From Nemertoderma westbladi (taxonomy: Eukaryota > Xenacoelomorpha > Nemertodermatida > Nemertodermatidae), in contig JAUCBJ010007073.1 of the NCBI GenBank assembly GCA_032718475.1, positions 1 through 47,113 of the forward strand: DNA of 47,113 bases. Reading direction: 5' to 3'. Below the pieces are notes generated by a model that ran no database searches, had not been told where the DNA came from, and was given only the letters and a program-made list of their open reading frames with translations. The position numbers and the translations under genes were made by a program. Below, piece by piece: positions 42,801 to 47,113 of the stretch (positions within the stretch are counted from its first letter, which is position 1; the number at the start of each line of letters is the position of its first letter).

Positions 42801-45739
42801 TAAGGGTCAATCGATAACTGAAGGTTGTTTTAAAAAAAATTTTTGAAATGTAGTTGTAATAATTTAGTGCTATTTAGTAGCATAAAATTATTACTATTAC
42901 TAAAAACACTACTCTTCATACAAACATTAGTTATATAACTAGTTATTCCGTATTTATAATTAAGAAGATGATTGAATAAAAGCATTGGTCGACATTTTCT
43001 GATATTGATTATTTCCAATTTTATTATCAAATTAATTTATTATTTTCCTATATTTAAAAAAAAATAGGATTTTTCACATTTCGAAGCCAATAAAATTAGT
43101 TAGGATCAAAATTTCATTAAAAAATATTGAATATTGGCAGAAATAATACCATTCCGAGATAATTGCCTTTATAATTTGAACCTTCCCGCGCAAACATTGT
43201 CTGTTAATGAGAGAATGTCTGTCAATATATATCTATCAACATGAAAGCACAAAACCGTTCTAAGATTTTTGATGTGGGGGTTTTCCTGGTCGCTGATTTC
43301 ATTTCAAAGGCCAATTTTCAATTTTAATGATATCTAGTTTGTCTGTATGTCTGTCTGTCGGTCTTTCTGACTATCCGACTATCTGTCTGTCATATATAAG
43401 AAAAAGGCACACTGTTGAGCTAAAGGATTAGCTGTAGGTTCCTGTTCGCAGAATTCATTTCAAGTGTCAATTTTAACATTTGATCACTTCCAAATTGTCT
43501 GTTTGGCTGTCAGACTGTCGGTTATATTTTGACAGACAGACTGACAGGCATACAGATAGAACCGACAAGGCCAAATTTGATTAATGACATCAGAAATGAA
43601 GTCACCGACCTCGAAAACCCATACAGGGAATTTTTTAGACAGATAGTATTCTTTTTATTGACGGACAGACATATGGACGGACAAACTGACAGTAAAACGG
43701 ACGACAGACAGCCATATCTCGTGAAGTAAGACGGATCTTGCTAAACGGTTACAGCCATATCCTGAGAAGTAAGACGGATCTTGCTAAACGGTTTTCAAAT
43801 TTGGAAACTTGATAAAAATCTGCTCTAGATGAAATAAAAAAAAAATTTTCAAAATATTATTGAAGTAGAAGTATATTTCGTATATTCGATTCGATTCGTA
43901 TATTTCGGAAACATTGGAAATGCATTATAATAAAAAGTACAAACAAAGTAGGAATATACAATTATTTTGTTATTTGTTATACAATTATTTTGAATTATTC
44001 ATGGCCTATTGCACAGCTCTTTAACTGCATTAAAATTCCAATACAAAATTTATCTTCAGATACTTCTGGTTTGCATGGTATATATAAATTATATTTAACA
44101 GGGATCTTTTATTTTCAATTTAATACTCAATAATTGTCTGTTTCTATTAATTATATTTAACAGGGTTCTTTTGTGATTAAACCAGACCAAATGCAAGTAA
44201 TCAATCCTATGTTAATTCTTATCTTCATCCCATTATTCGAGGGAGTCATCTACCCGCTCCTCAGTAAATGTTACCTACTGCGGAAACCCCTACAACGTAT
44301 GGGTTTCGGGATGTTCCTCGCCGCATGTGCCTTTGTAGTTGCGGGATTCTTGCAGCTGAGTATAGATGTGAGTCGATAGATTGAGTCGGTCAGTTAGGTT
44401 TACGTTAGGTGTAGATGTGAGACGGTACAGTTAGGGTTACGTTACAGTAGGTGTAGATTGAGTCTGCTGGTACAGTTAAGGCCCATTTATACTCGGCCAT
44501 ACGACAGCCGTTGTTGGTAAGAAATTGTGATATTTGTCCGTACCTACAGCAGCCGTCAGGCAGCCGTACGGTATGTTTGGTATGCCGTACATCTAGCTAT
44601 ACGTATTTATTTGAGATTTCAGATTCCGTATTAAAATATAGTAGTATTATACGTCGTAAACATTGATAACGCTTGTGATATTTTTTTCAAATAAAACAAT
44701 ATATTCGATATAAAAACGTAACGGAAAACACTATTTTCCATTCCTTTTCTTTAGCAAAATTTAGTTATTCCGCCCTCGTACTGTATGTTGAGATTTCCAC
44801 TCGTTGGCATTTTAACACTCGCTTCGCTCGTGCTAAAAACTTGTTAACTCGTGTAAAAGTCAACCACTTGAACAGAATAGTTGAATATCGCTAACTATTA
44901 AATGAGTGAAAAAAAGCGCTTTTTTCCACTTACTTTTTTTTATCGAATAATATTCCTTTACTGGTATAATAATTAAAAATAAATGGATTCCACTAATTAA
45001 TGAGATTCATGATTAATTGTTACCTGCAGACAGTAAAACTTTTACAATCAGGAATATGTGGTATTTTCCTTAATGTTCATAGGCTGCTCAAAATTCTCAT
45101 CCAACTGGAACGCAAGCCTCCGTAAGAGTTATCAACGGCGCTCCCTGCAACGTAACGCTAACCTCCGAACTGTTTGTGGGACAGAATCCATTGCTGGTTA
45201 AATATAAGTCTCAATCGAGATATTTTATATTAGGTGAGTAATGCTACCTACCTACCTTAGCAACGTACTAGCCATCCCCTAGTAACGGACACACCCATGA
45301 CCTACTATAACTGTTATAGTAGGTCATAGCACACCTTACCATGGCAACGAAAGACATATCCTCTCCCTAGCAACGATATGAACTAAACTGTTACTGTATT
45401 AATCGTGATAATTTAAATAAGTCAAATGAATTAAGTAAACAACCTTAGGCCTACAGGTAGGTATGTACAGCAGTAGACTGTTGACAATATATATAAGCAA
45501 CCAAAACCTAGACAGTAGTTATTTAGTATTATAGTTATTTAAGTATTAATGTTATACCTATTAATATTCCAGACTCTTCGCTATATAACAATGAGAAGGT
45601 GACAGTGACTGATGCTTCTGGGTGTTTCTCTATCTCAGACACAGATAACAACACTGTTTCTAAAGATTTTACACTGAAACCCAAACAATCTATTTCTGTA
45701 ATTGTAACTTTAGTCGATGACGATCTTAAATTACATCAG
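6771..45739 (+). CDS. SLC15A: SLC15-type proton-coupled oligopeptide transporter, eight exons joined, 3' end off window
   Basis: Plasma-membrane carrier of the POT/PTR2 family (PEPT1/PEPT2 type), which takes up di- and tripeptides together with protons. The model joins 6771-6809, 7302-7606, 10229-10587, 39946-40124, 41029-41163, 44164-44367, 45083-45233 and 45573-45739: 1539 nt, 513 codons, with every phase consistent and GT/AG at all seven introns. Visible family marks: the ExxER motif in [11 protein letters not shown] (TM1), the TM2 histidine in [11 protein letters not shown], both PTR2 signatures ([35 protein letters not shown]), [14 protein letters not shown] in TM7 and KPDQMQ before TM8. 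Vertebrate members are about 700-730 residues, so roughly 200 C-terminal residues (end of the extracellular domain, TM10-12) should lie beyond the window. I cannot say whether it is closer to SLC15A1 or SLC15A2. Oddity: the TM7 tryptophan usual before ALFDQQ is glycine here. Confidence 0.95.
7302..7606 (+). CDS. SLC15A: Peptide transporter exon 2 (cytoplasmic N-terminus, TM1-TM2)
   Basis: A charged N-terminus ([18 protein letters not shown]) leads into [21 protein letters not shown], which carries the ExxER proton-coupling motif of TM1. TM2 follows with [21 protein letters not shown], including the histidine equivalent to His57 of PEPT1. The exon ends in phase 2 at TATAA|gtaagt, and its AA is completed by the first G of exon 3 to give lysine (KYK|TIFY). 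Part of this exon has a decayed copy about 2.4 kb downstream. Confidence 0.95.
7935..8640. repeat. About 145-163-bp tandem repeat in intron 2, five copies
   Basis: Copies start with tcaaacttgtatttttcg near 7938, 8096, 8259, 8412 and 8558, followed by aaatttggtgc...gcaccaaattttgaaaa. In copy 3 the inner block forms a perfect 26-bp palindrome (8287-8312, centre GCTAGC). The copies are diverged. Confidence 0.8.
8641..9956. other. Intron 2 sequence, no gene
   Basis: AT-rich, with a run of 19 G at 9069-9087. The bases before the run (acgttttcgttacaatttgt and onward) match, in inverted orientation, the sequence beside the C-rich tract at 47015-47070. Confidence 0.5.
9957..10044 (+). pseudogene. 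Decayed duplicate of the 3' part of transporter exon 2
   Basis: ATGGCGTGCTACTTCACTTC at about 9980 aligns to exon 2 ATGGCATGCTACTTCACTCC and stays alignable to the exon end: [15 protein letters not shown] here against [15 protein letters not shown]. Upstream, tctactacagtttgct matches tctaccacgcattcgc with a small insertion. The donor has been lost (taaaacaa in place of tataagtaag) and a stop codon falls in place of KYK. It lies in intron 2 in the same orientation, so it is an exon-fragment duplication that has decayed. Confidence 0.8.
10229..10587 (+). CDS. SLC15A: Peptide transporter exon 3 (TM3 to mid TM6)
   Basis: The acceptor is tattccag|GACG. The exon encodes TM3 ([18 protein letters not shown]), PTR2 signature 1 in TM4 ([20 protein letters not shown]), signature 2 in TM5 ([18 protein letters not shown]) and the start of TM6 ([17 protein letters not shown]). 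It ends in phase 1 at GCTTCAA|gtaagt. That junction is the founding unit of the tandem array that follows. The next exon is 29.4 kb away and its first two bases (TC) complete an ATC codon, giving MVIAS-ILFLVG, the expected TM6 sequence. Confidence 0.95.
10581..10925 (+). repeat. 23-bp minisatellite seeded on the exon 3 splice donor
   Basis: The exon 3/intron 3 junction GCTTCAAgtaagttttggac is followed by about twelve diverged 23-bp units of the form gctttaggtaagttatggac (from 10628 at 23-bp steps, one unit expanded near 10800). Most keep a GTAAGT-like donor, and several read TTTAG or TTCAG directly before it. Confidence 0.88.
10921..11205 (+). mobile_element. Truncated LINE 3' end (same family as LINE B)
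   Basis: One frame reads [20 protein letters not shown] and then [13 protein letters not shown]...KHS before a stop at about 11094. This closely matches the C-terminus encoded by LINE B at 23432-25203. An (AGT)n run near 11190 resembles the TAG-rich 3' tails of the other copies. Only the last 60 codons or so and the 3' UTR remain. Confidence 0.8.
11466..11914 (+). mobile_element. TIR element (MITE-like) with flanks, copy 1
   Basis: A 229-bp core (11499-11727) is bounded by perfect 24-bp terminal inverted repeats beginning ACAGTTGGACCTCACTGACA. It has no coding capacity. The flanking sequence to 11914, ending in accaatatcccaaacagaag, is shared with the inverted copy at 31161-31655, so the TIR core sits inside a larger repeat. 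Confidence 0.85.
11990..12640. repeat. Irregular repeat block with GAGCCTGAAAAGGATTCG words
   Basis: The word gagcctgaaaagg occurs at about 12033, 12114, 12322 and 12564, with linked blocks (gccgcttgacttgcct, ccaaaagggatgg, gtgacactaggcg). The same word recurs inside the BEL-like gag near 14523, so the block may belong to that element's non-coding region. One copy (ggattcgaaccctgg) resembles a reversed tRNA T-loop, but there is no cloverleaf. Confidence 0.6.
12641..13099. other. Spacer, no gene
   Basis: Contains an 18-base poly-G run at about 12706-12723. Otherwise AT-rich, with no recognised feature. Confidence 0.5.
13100..15395 (+). pseudogene. Decayed BEL/Pao-type retrotransposon gag
   Basis: A series of frames on the + strand, broken by many stops and shifts. 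At 13370-13690 a helical segment ([35 protein letters not shown]) resembles the N-terminus of BEL/Pao Gag. A charged central part has a roughly 130-bp internal repeat ([15 protein letters not shown] / [15 protein letters not shown] at 14385-14560). At about 14940-15080 comes a DUF1759-like piece ([31 protein letters not shown]). At about 15245-15385 follows the usual next module ([20 protein letters not shown]). No protease or RT follows, because a Polinton-like fragment abuts at about 15400. Family by motif recall. Confidence 0.7.
15536..15730 (-). pseudogene. Polinton-associated ORF fragment (F54H12.2-like), N-terminal part
   Basis: On the minus strand it reads [10 protein letters not shown]...[20 protein letters not shown] and then [12 protein letters not shown]. 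The N-x-S-x-x-x-x-P-x-N-T-x-x-x-F-x-x-x-L ... L-x-x-x-x-EVGL pattern is a widespread invertebrate family encoded next to Polinton-type integrases. A frame change follows, and similarity continues at 15535-15420 ([20 protein letters not shown]) before the homology ends against the BEL remnant. It starts right after the integrase end on the same strand, which supports the pairing. Confidence 0.65.
15740..16492 (-). pseudogene. Polinton/Maverick-like integrase, broken
   Basis: Minus-strand frames read [56 protein letters not shown] and [20 protein letters not shown]: an rve-type DDE integrase core. The first catalytic Asp is Asn (TTINCFSK), the second is present (CTDQG) and the Glu is kept (CERFNK). 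Stops follow LVSD and EML. Further 3' come the C-terminal module ([23 protein letters not shown]) and a trace of a chromodomain (EYLV). The gene is dead: substituted catalytic residue, stops, shifts and no N-terminus. Its right-hand limit near 16495 is abrupt. Confidence 0.8.
16493..17070. other. Intron DNA with one copy of a 45-bp direct repeat
   Basis: No coding signal. 16955-16999 (tgttgctgcacgtgtgaact and onward) is identical over 45 bp to 22772-22816, in the same orientation. Confidence 0.6.
17071..17740 (+). repeat. 68-bp tandem array upstream of the second BEL-like element
   Basis: The word ctctgtaacctgc recurs at exact 68-bp steps (17076, 17144, 17212, 17280, 17348, 17416, 17484, 17552, 17620), with a diverged last copy to about 17740. 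Each unit carries gtttattgttttggttagaa. The array runs directly into the first ATG (17735) of the Gag-like region. Stray copies lie at 41255-41308 (+) and 45832-45849 (-). Confidence 0.93.
17735..18718 (+). pseudogene. Gag-like region of the second BEL/Pao-type element
   Basis: Two main frames overlap by a few codons at 18197-18213. The first reads (from about 17740) [34 protein letters not shown] and ends [17 protein letters not shown]. The second is a glutamine-rich coiled coil ([20 protein letters not shown] onward), then an Asn/Pro-rich tail ending in a proline run that is simply the poly-C tract at 18691-18711. I recognise no domain in it. Its role as Gag is inferred from its place before an aspartic protease. 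At least one frameshift lies near the ATG and another near 18200. Confidence 0.6.
18790..19270 (+). pseudogene. BEL/Pao-type aspartic protease remnant
   Basis: [20 protein letters not shown] at about 18840-18900 holds the catalytic D-T/S-G-S of retropepsins in the BEL/Pao setting. [16 protein letters not shown] at about 19165-19215 is the matching C-terminal 'LIG' strand and the short motif that follows it in this family. A stop or shift after EICKLN (about 19045) separates the halves. Not functional as it stands. Confidence 0.72.
19582..20367 (+). pseudogene. BEL/Pao-type integrase zinc-finger (H2C2) region, RT missing
   Basis: An open frame of 261 codons contains [20 protein letters not shown] (the usual linker after RNase H), then a [10 protein letters not shown] and [20 protein letters not shown] block and [11 protein letters not shown]: the H-x3-H and C-x2-C zinc finger at the integrase N-terminus. 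Protease and zinc finger are separated by only about 300 bp, so the reverse transcriptase and RNase H, normally 1.5-2 kb, are absent. The integrase catalytic core is also absent; the frame ends shortly after RVDYYHPPF. An internally deleted derivative. Confidence 0.75.
20368..21206. other. AT-rich spacer, no gene seen
   Basis: Many short A/T runs. No coding region, tRNA or repeat unit recognised. Confidence 0.45.
21207..22290 (+). pseudogene. Unidentified decayed coding-like region
   Basis: Higher GC than its surroundings. Overlapping + frames have protein-like composition: [20 protein letters not shown], then [40 protein letters not shown] and [19 protein letters not shown], ending in a basic tail ([17 protein letters not shown]). 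Frame switches and stops occur throughout. I do not recognise the family. It may be a further piece of the retroelement that the 45-bp direct repeats bracket. Confidence 0.4.
22375..22650. repeat. About 105-bp tandem repeat, 2.5 copies
   Basis: ttgttcacgag recurs at 22401, 22504 and 22610, each followed by a variant of atcttatatgtattagatatactctt. Confidence 0.75.
22772..22816. repeat. Second copy of the 45-bp direct repeat
   Basis: Identical over 45 bp to 16955-16999. The two copies bracket 5.8 kb holding the 68-bp array, the BEL-like relic and the unidentified region. They could be remnants of long terminal repeats or an unrelated dispersed repeat. Confidence 0.7.
22900..23142 (+). promoter_or_regulatory. 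Possible LTR-like or promoter segment
   Basis: Begins TGTTGAGG, ends TTATTACA (TG...CA), and has a TATA-like box (gatatataag, about 23017) followed by a T-rich stretch. A CTCF-like GCCATCTAGTGGC lies at 22913-22925. No second copy or target-site duplication was found, so the LTR reading is weak. Confidence 0.25.
23396..25203 (-). mobile_element. LINE B inserted antisense in LINE A, with 11-bp target duplication
   Basis: CAAGTAGATCA is present on both sides (23385-23395 and 25204-25214). Removing the insert and one copy restores the LINE A frame exactly. On the minus strand the 3' end carries a short TAG tail, written ctacta on + at 23396. The 5' end is truncated inside the coding region, upstream of the RT. 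Confidence 0.92.
23432..25203 (-). CDS. LINE B reverse transcriptase, 5'-truncated but uninterrupted
   Basis: Open for about 590 codons. Before the first listed start it already reads [16 protein letters not shown] and [15 protein letters not shown]. Then come [43 protein letters not shown] (motif A Asp), [13 protein letters not shown] (motif B), [11 protein letters not shown] (motif C) and a C-terminal region with [20 protein letters not shown] and [10 protein letters not shown], typical of one group of APE-type LINEs. There is no endonuclease because of the 5' truncation, so it is not autonomous. The open frame suggests a fairly recent insertion. I leave the exact clade open. Confidence 0.85.
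26016..28625 (-). CDS. LINE C endonuclease remainder and reverse transcriptase
   Basis: 869 codons are open from the listed ATG. The true frame begins earlier, in frame with [10 protein letters not shown] just after the frameshift near 28705. Endonuclease motifs continue with IYFLGDFN (residues 43-50), TLLDHIL (89-95) and GLSDHFIVF (111-119). [31 protein letters not shown], motif [14 protein letters not shown] (D495), motif [14 protein letters not shown], motif [12 protein letters not shown] (D583/D584). The C-terminus ([12 protein letters not shown]) is typical of CR1/Rex1/L2-like elements. All catalytic residues I can identify are present, so the copy differs from an intact one mainly by one frameshift. 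Confidence 0.9.
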   Translation of the reverse strand: MELLLPKTKPILIGTLYRPPKQSDFLQNFENTILCNLRSDCEIYFLGDFNICYHHKASPICKHYQSILNLFGLKQIIRDSTRITSKTSTLLDHILCNNTDIISQSGVLPIGLSDHFIVFCTRKTQKSFFGDHKTVTVRSMKNYSKERFLSLLVNSDWEPCFKAADINLAYTVFKDIFLKALNTVAPIKEISLKQRTEPWMTSGILSNIRERDNYLYKFRKYRVLADYNNYCKYRNLVQREIKKAKSEYLYNKISENKDNPKSLWSTLKSLGYKNLKSKSNIVLQDNGELIHDHTLVSNLFNNYFTNVASNLVKKLPLSSNKYSIGSETLNNFYLEKLQNSEKLFLKPVSEDFVFKNLLSLSASKSTGLDLIPARFLKDGAEVLKVPITFIINYSIVDNVVPDELKLAKVVPLYKKNSKVEPCNYRPVSILSIVSKILERSVFLQLEAHLSRLNLIYELQSGFRKSYSTDTCLINLTDTIRCNNAKGLYTGMVMLDLQKAFDTVDHEILLGKLGLMGIGSIDWFKSYLSDRGQTVVISKSQSTVQEITCGVPQGSILGPLLFVCYVNDMISSIDPDFKLILYADDSALIFSHKDPIHISQKLSAVLESCNEWLVDNKLSIHYGKTESILFGSKRKLKKVTKFEVTSNGHKIENKKEVKYLGATLDNCLSGESTVKNIFSKVNSRLRFLYRNKNSLNTDSRKLLCSSLIQCHMDYACSSWYEGLTKQLKCKLQVAQNKVVRFIKDYKPRHHLTPDDFSESGLLNLDSRVKQLRLNHVHKVYNGKCPNYLKQKFNRVRDTHSYSTRASASNFYLPNCKSFESDTFFFNGIKNWNALPNEIKNLNNQHSFKSAVKSHLRVQCKNRYNSPTVSY
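28673..29518 (-). CDS. LINE C N-terminal part: leader, 2A peptide, PHD finger, start of endonuclease
   Basis: A 281-codon frame. Residues 1-20 ([20 protein letters not shown]) look like a signal peptide. Residues 84-103 ([20 protein letters not shown]) hold the D-x-E-x-NPGP motif of 2A ribosome-skipping peptides, with the break expected between G102 and P103. Residues 112-165 form a PHD-type zinc finger ([20 protein letters not shown]). Residues 207 on start an AP-type endonuclease ([15 protein letters not shown] with the catalytic Asn; ISETWLDDS with the catalytic Glu). The frame derails after RKDRDRQQG. 2A peptides are known from CR1-like LINEs of sea urchins and other invertebrates; activity here is inferred. 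Confidence 0.85.
   Translation of the reverse strand: MSPLLISTVFIVLGRFVVAEPSDPRGNPATHPIPVLDWFAEHPVATVSNCRAESTEMWSTSGFSLYCSRRGRRSWVSSPRSRGLIAKLCLLSLAGDIETNPGPSRTRAPKINCPVCQRGTNSRSKIVQCESCDTFVHLKCYRRKRSNLFSTRNNLEPSFLCNSCIFTELPFHDTILESETDDSFLTSPLQTPSDAESETFNFFKKKGLHFLHLNARSLLPKLSEIRILINKSNPAVLTISETWLDDSVSDGEIYIDNYVVLRKDRDRQQGQVVSVLTFDVI
30251..31160. other. Intron DNA, no gene
   Basis: AT-rich. Two short words, aatatatcgccaatatt near 30325 and aatatatggcgatatttcag near 30465, are inverted relative to each other, but no element could be defined. Confidence 0.4.
31161..31655 (-). mobile_element. TIR element (MITE-like) with flanks, copy 2, inverted relative to copy 1
   Basis: The core at 31348-31618 has terminal inverted repeats starting acagttggacctcactga, almost matching those at 11499-11727. 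The left flank (attacttctgtttgggatat at 31161) is the reverse complement of the right flank of copy 1, so the two about 450-490-bp blocks form a diverged inverted pair 19.2 kb apart. Confidence 0.85.
31656..31891. other. Spacer, no gene
   Basis: Unique-looking sequence before the satellite array. No feature recognised. Confidence 0.4.
31892..39635. repeat. 7.7-kb array of a 30-bp minisatellite (about 255 units)
   Basis: The unit reads gccatattgtgcttctgttt followed by attggaatcg. Variants include tcggtcat, tcagccat, tccgccat, gcatctg and the insertion-bearing cgccgcaaccat. Because 30 is a multiple of three and the unit lacks stops in several frames, long open frames appear on both strands (minus: [10 protein letters not shown] repeats, up to 668 codons; plus: [10 protein letters not shown] repeats, up to 617). 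Changes between units mostly alter the amino acid, as expected for non-coding satellite. Higher-order copies exist: the odd variant aagcctattttgcttctc recurs at about 32821 and 33217, 396 bp apart. Every consensus unit carries TTTATT on + (AATAAA on minus). Confidence 0.95.
39636..39945. other. End of intron 3, with a weak tRNA/SINE-like stretch
   Basis: At about 39818-39878, tagctgaatggttagagc matches an RNA polymerase III A box, and cttccaa could be a Gly-TCC anticodon loop. The anticodon stem is poor and there is no B box, so at best this is a relic of a tRNA-derived SINE. Confidence 0.3.
39946..40124 (+). CDS. SLC15A: Peptide transporter exon 4 (end of TM6, cytoplasmic loop)
   Basis: The acceptor is tttttcag|TC. 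The translation [20 protein letters not shown] matches the end of TM6 and the conserved K-P-x-GNI segment of PEPT proteins, followed by the large loop between TM6 and TM7, including [13 protein letters not shown] (compare HWLDWA in PEPT1). The donor GAG|gttggt at 40125 is phase 0 and joins KQKVEDIK of exon 5. The last exon bases and the donor are repeated downstream in a 52-bp array; only this first donor keeps the frame. Confidence 0.92.
40114..40715 (+). repeat. 52-bp minisatellite seeded on the exon 4 splice donor, 12 copies
   Basis: gatacagaggttggtaaac occurs at 40116 and then every 52 bp exactly (40168, 40220 ... 40688), the first copy being the exon 4 end (GATACAGAG|gttggt). Copies are almost identical; changes include atcgta/attgta, cccaat and gatatag. 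Each unit carries the donor. Since 52 is not a multiple of three and a TAA follows in the second copy, only the first donor preserves the transporter frame. Confidence 0.95.
40716..41028. other. Rest of intron 4, no feature
   Basis: AT-rich intron DNA leading to the exon 5 acceptor (tgttttag). Confidence 0.5.
41029..41163 (+). CDS. SLC15A: Peptide transporter exon 5 (TM7)
   Basis: The acceptor is tgttttag|AAACAA, phase 0. The exon encodes [20 protein letters not shown] and then [20 protein letters not shown], the most conserved TM7 block of the family. The residue before ALFDQQ is glycine (GGG), where PEPT1 and PEPT2 have tryptophan (Trp294 in PEPT1, important for transport); one T-to-G change explains it. 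The donor is TTG|gttagt at 41164, phase 0. Confidence 0.95.
41255..41308 (+). repeat. Single dispersed copy of the 68-bp unit
   Basis: atcgtttattgttttggtta followed by gaaaatgccgtctttgtaac and ctgctcctttcccc matches the unit tandemly repeated at 17071-17740. It lies about 90 bp inside intron 5. Another fragment, reversed, is at 45832-45849. Confidence 0.85.
41309..41886. other. Intron 5 DNA, no gene
   Basis: No coding region or known repeat recognised. Confidence 0.45.
41887..42490. repeat. 66-bp tandem array, about nine copies
   Basis: Each unit contains actgcgggtagacatactga, the palindrome GTAGGCCTAC, and gtgttcgcgttcgccgtagt. Copies are nearly identical; a few changes are tgcc/cgcc, cagtg/ccgtg and gacat/gatat. 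The 66-bp length gives false long frames on both strands (a 22-residue repeat). Confidence 0.95.
42491..43334. other. AT-rich intron 5 DNA, no gene
   Basis: No coding or RNA feature recognised. Confidence 0.45.
43335..43800. repeat. GTCT-rich then GACA-rich microsatellites and a 43-bp direct repeat
   Basis: 43340-43392 is rich in gtctgt. From 43528 to 43710 the complementary gacagaca/gacggaca words dominate, so the two tracts could pair. Next to them cagccatat..gtgaagtaag and gacggatcttgctaaacggt occur twice, about 43 bp apart. The combination resembles the ends of a dispersed invertebrate repeat. Confidence 0.7.
44091..44166 (+). repeat. Duplicated 3' splice-site region of exon 6
   Basis: atatttaacaggg at 44091 is repeated at 44153 (62 bp apart), followed by atctttta and ttcttttg respectively. 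The second AG is the acceptor that keeps the frame. Confidence 0.8.
44164..44367 (+). CDS. SLC15A: Peptide transporter exon 6 (TM8-TM9)
   Basis: The acceptor is atatttaacag|GGTTCT, phase 0. It encodes [20 protein letters not shown] (the PDQMQ motif holds the conserved TM8 aspartate), then [13 protein letters not shown] and TM9 ([20 protein letters not shown]), ending in LSID. The donor GAT|gtgagt at 44368 is phase 0. The 3' splice-site region is duplicated 62 bp upstream, and the 5' splice-site region is repeated twice downstream. Confidence 0.95.
44361..44485 (+). repeat. Three-copy repeat seeded on the exon 6 splice donor
   Basis: TATAGAT|gtgagtcg (44361) is followed by tgtagatgtgagacggtaca (44410) and tgtagattgagtctgctggt (44452), with shared gtacagttaggg and ttacgtta spacers. 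Units are 49 and 42 bp. Confidence 0.8.
44486..45082. other. Intron 6 DNA, no gene
   Basis: Contains gcccatttatactcgg and repeated cagccgt/ccgtac words (44480-44600), suggestive of a dispersed repeat. Otherwise AT-rich. Confidence 0.4.
45083..45233 (+). CDS. SLC15A: Peptide transporter exon 7 (start of extracellular domain)
   Basis: The acceptor is gttcatag|GCTGCT. Fifty codons plus one base are open in phase 0 ([20 protein letters not shown] and onward), with the donor TTAG|gtgagta at 45234. The position directly after TM9, the V-x-V-x-N-x pattern of beta strands and one NVT glycosylation site fit the first immunoglobulin-like part of the PEPT extracellular domain. This domain is poorly conserved, so the assignment rests on position, phase and splice sites. 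Confidence 0.82.
45297..45327. other. 31-nt palindrome in intron 7
   Basis: Two perfect 15-nt arms (atgacctactataac at 45297-45311 and its reverse complement at 45313-45327) are separated by a single T. A very stable hairpin if transcribed. Confidence 0.9.
45573..45739 (+). CDS. SLC15A: Peptide transporter exon 8 (extracellular domain, continued)
   Basis: The acceptor is aatattccag|AC. Combined with the last G of exon 7 it is open for 56 codons ([20 protein letters not shown] to DDDLKLHQ) and ends in phase 0 at CAG|gtgggc (45740). Alternating beta-strand-like stretches and one NNT site suit the PEPT extracellular domain. No further exon was recognised between 45740 and 47113. Confidence 0.78.
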
Positions 45740-46487
45740 GTGGGCCCCAAATATTAGTTAATTTTTGAGACATAGGGGGGATCCCAATTCGATAGATTAA
45801 TAATAATAATGTTAATCATCATTTAAGAGAAAGGAGCAGGTTACAGTGACACTGTACCTCAAACGAAAGTTAATAGAATATCGGTTACAGTTTAATATTT
45901 ACTCATAATCAGCATTTTCTTTTCCTTGAGTTTCTCCTAGAGTAAATGAAAAAAGTAGAAAATTATAGGGTTCCATAAAACACGGAATGTAAAGATACAA
46001 GAATGAGGTTAGAAATACAACTGGACCACTAAATACTGTACGATAGGTAGATAAACAGGACAAATTACAAATTATATAAAAAAAAACATTATAATGTAGT
46101 TGTAATAACAAACTGACAATCTACAGTATGACAAACGCACTACCGTACTATATACAGTAGAAATAGGAACGCGGTACAGTACAGTACAACTAGTATAAAA
46201 TACAAATAAGTACAAATAGTACACGGTACAATACAGATAGGAAAACAGTACGGGTATATGTAATCGATTTTTCACGCCTTCGTAGGCAGAGCCCCTATAA
46301 AACGAACTCCCTCGTGATACTAATTTTAGATGCAGTATATAAATTCCCATATTACTACCGTCCACATTCCTCACCCAAACTCCTTTTTGACATATTATCC
46401 AAAATTTAACGGCCCTTCCCCTTTGCATTCCCTTCAAACCCAACCAATGAACCTGACAGCTAGTAATACTTTCCCTGGCAATTTTCC
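45740..46487. other. Intron 8 start, no gene
   Basis: AT-rich, with a reversed fragment of the 68-bp unit at 45832-45849 (aaaggagcaggttacagt). The antisense open frame at 46072-46518 has no family character. Confidence 0.45.
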
Positions 46488-46825
46488 TCATTACCCTCAC
46501 CCAATAGGAGAGCCTCATTCCCTCAGCCTAATTATCCTCACCCAATAGGAGAGCCTCATTCCCACAGCCTAAATACCCTCACCCAATAGGAGAGCCCCAT
46601 CCCCTCAGCCTAATTACCCTCACCCAATAGGAGAGCCTCATTCCCTCAGCCTAATTACCCTCATCCAATAGGAGAGCCTCATTCCCTCAGCCTAATTACC
46701 CTCACCCAATAGGAGAGCCTCATTCCTTCAGCCTAATTACCCTCACCCAATAGGAGAGCCTCAATTCCTCAGCCTAATTACCCTCACCCAATAGGAGAGC
46801 CTCATTCCGTCAGCCTAATTACCTT
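46488..46825. repeat. 41-bp tandem array, about eight copies
   Basis: accctcacccaataggagag followed by cctcattccctcagcctaat recurs at exact 41-bp steps (caatagg at 46502, 46543, 46584 and onward), with few changes. Confidence 0.93.
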
Positions 46826-46987
46826 CGTTTGGCTCATAATAGGTCCAGGGAAGCCCTTCTTATTTGTTATATCCAATAAACTCCGTAATATAATGTAGGT
46901 TTATATATAATTGGACAGTTTCACATGTCAATTTCAATTATAGCTTTACCCTATTAGTACCGGGCTATAAAATGTTTTACAAATACC

Positions 46988-47035
46988 GGGGGGGGGGGGG
47001 GGGGTCATATTGACCCCCCCCCCTCCCCCCCCCCC
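46988..47035. other. Poly-G / poly-C inverted repeat
   Basis: 17 G (46988-47004), then TCA-TAT-TGA, then a C-rich tract to 47035. It can fold as a G:C hairpin with loop TAT, or form quadruplex structures. The flanking 47036-47070 is the reverse complement of sequence beside the poly-G run at 9069. Confidence 0.85.
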
Positions 47036-47113
47036 TTCTAAAATCTACAAATTTCTACGAAAACGTTGTAAAAGCTTTTGTGGGATAACTGATACGTTTG
47101 CCTTTGCTGGCCA

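Overview
The window is animal genomic DNA: AT-rich, intron-containing and crowded with repeats. I think a marine invertebrate, possibly a deuterostome such as an echinoderm, is most likely. The hints are a CR1-like retrotransposon carrying a 2A peptide, BEL/Pao and Polinton-like relics, and many 'taggcct' words. The sequence does not settle the species.

There is one clear host gene. It is a proton-coupled oligopeptide transporter of the SLC15A1/SLC15A2 (PEPT1/PEPT2) type on the + strand, running from about 6771 past the right-hand edge. I place eight coding exons: 6771-6809 (putative), 7302-7606, 10229-10587, 39946-40124, 41029-41163, 44164-44367, 45083-45233 and 45573-45739. All phases match across the junctions and give 513 codons. 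They cover TM1-TM9 and part of the extracellular domain; the rest of that domain and TM10-TM12 are not in the window. The intron between exons 3 and 4 is 29,358 bp, because it holds most of the window's mobile and satellite DNA.

Layout. 1-6500: no gene; degenerate short repeats and, at 3850-4757, seven CTCF-like motifs about 147 bp apart. 6500-10587: candidate promoter and exons 1-3, with a decayed extra copy of part of exon 2 at about 9957-10044. 10588-39945 (intron 3): a 23-bp repeat seeded on the splice donor; a truncated LINE; a 24-bp-TIR element with an inverted partner 20 kb away; a decayed BEL/Pao gag; an antisense Polinton-like integrase fragment; a 68-bp tandem array leading into a second, internally deleted BEL/Pao element; a LINE (A) split by two later antisense LINEs (B, with an 11-bp target-site duplication; C, nearly full length with PHD, endonuclease, RT and a 2A motif); then a 7.7-kb array of a 30-bp unit. 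39946-47113: exons 4-8, with tandem arrays of 52, 66 and 41 bp between or after them.

The most unusual pattern is at the splice junctions. Introns 3, 4 and 6 each begin with a tandem array whose founding unit is that intron's own exon/5' splice-site junction (23, 52 and about 45 bp units). Intron 5 ends in a duplicated 3' splice site. Together with the decayed exon-2 copy, this suggests that local duplication of exon-boundary DNA has repeatedly enlarged this gene's introns.
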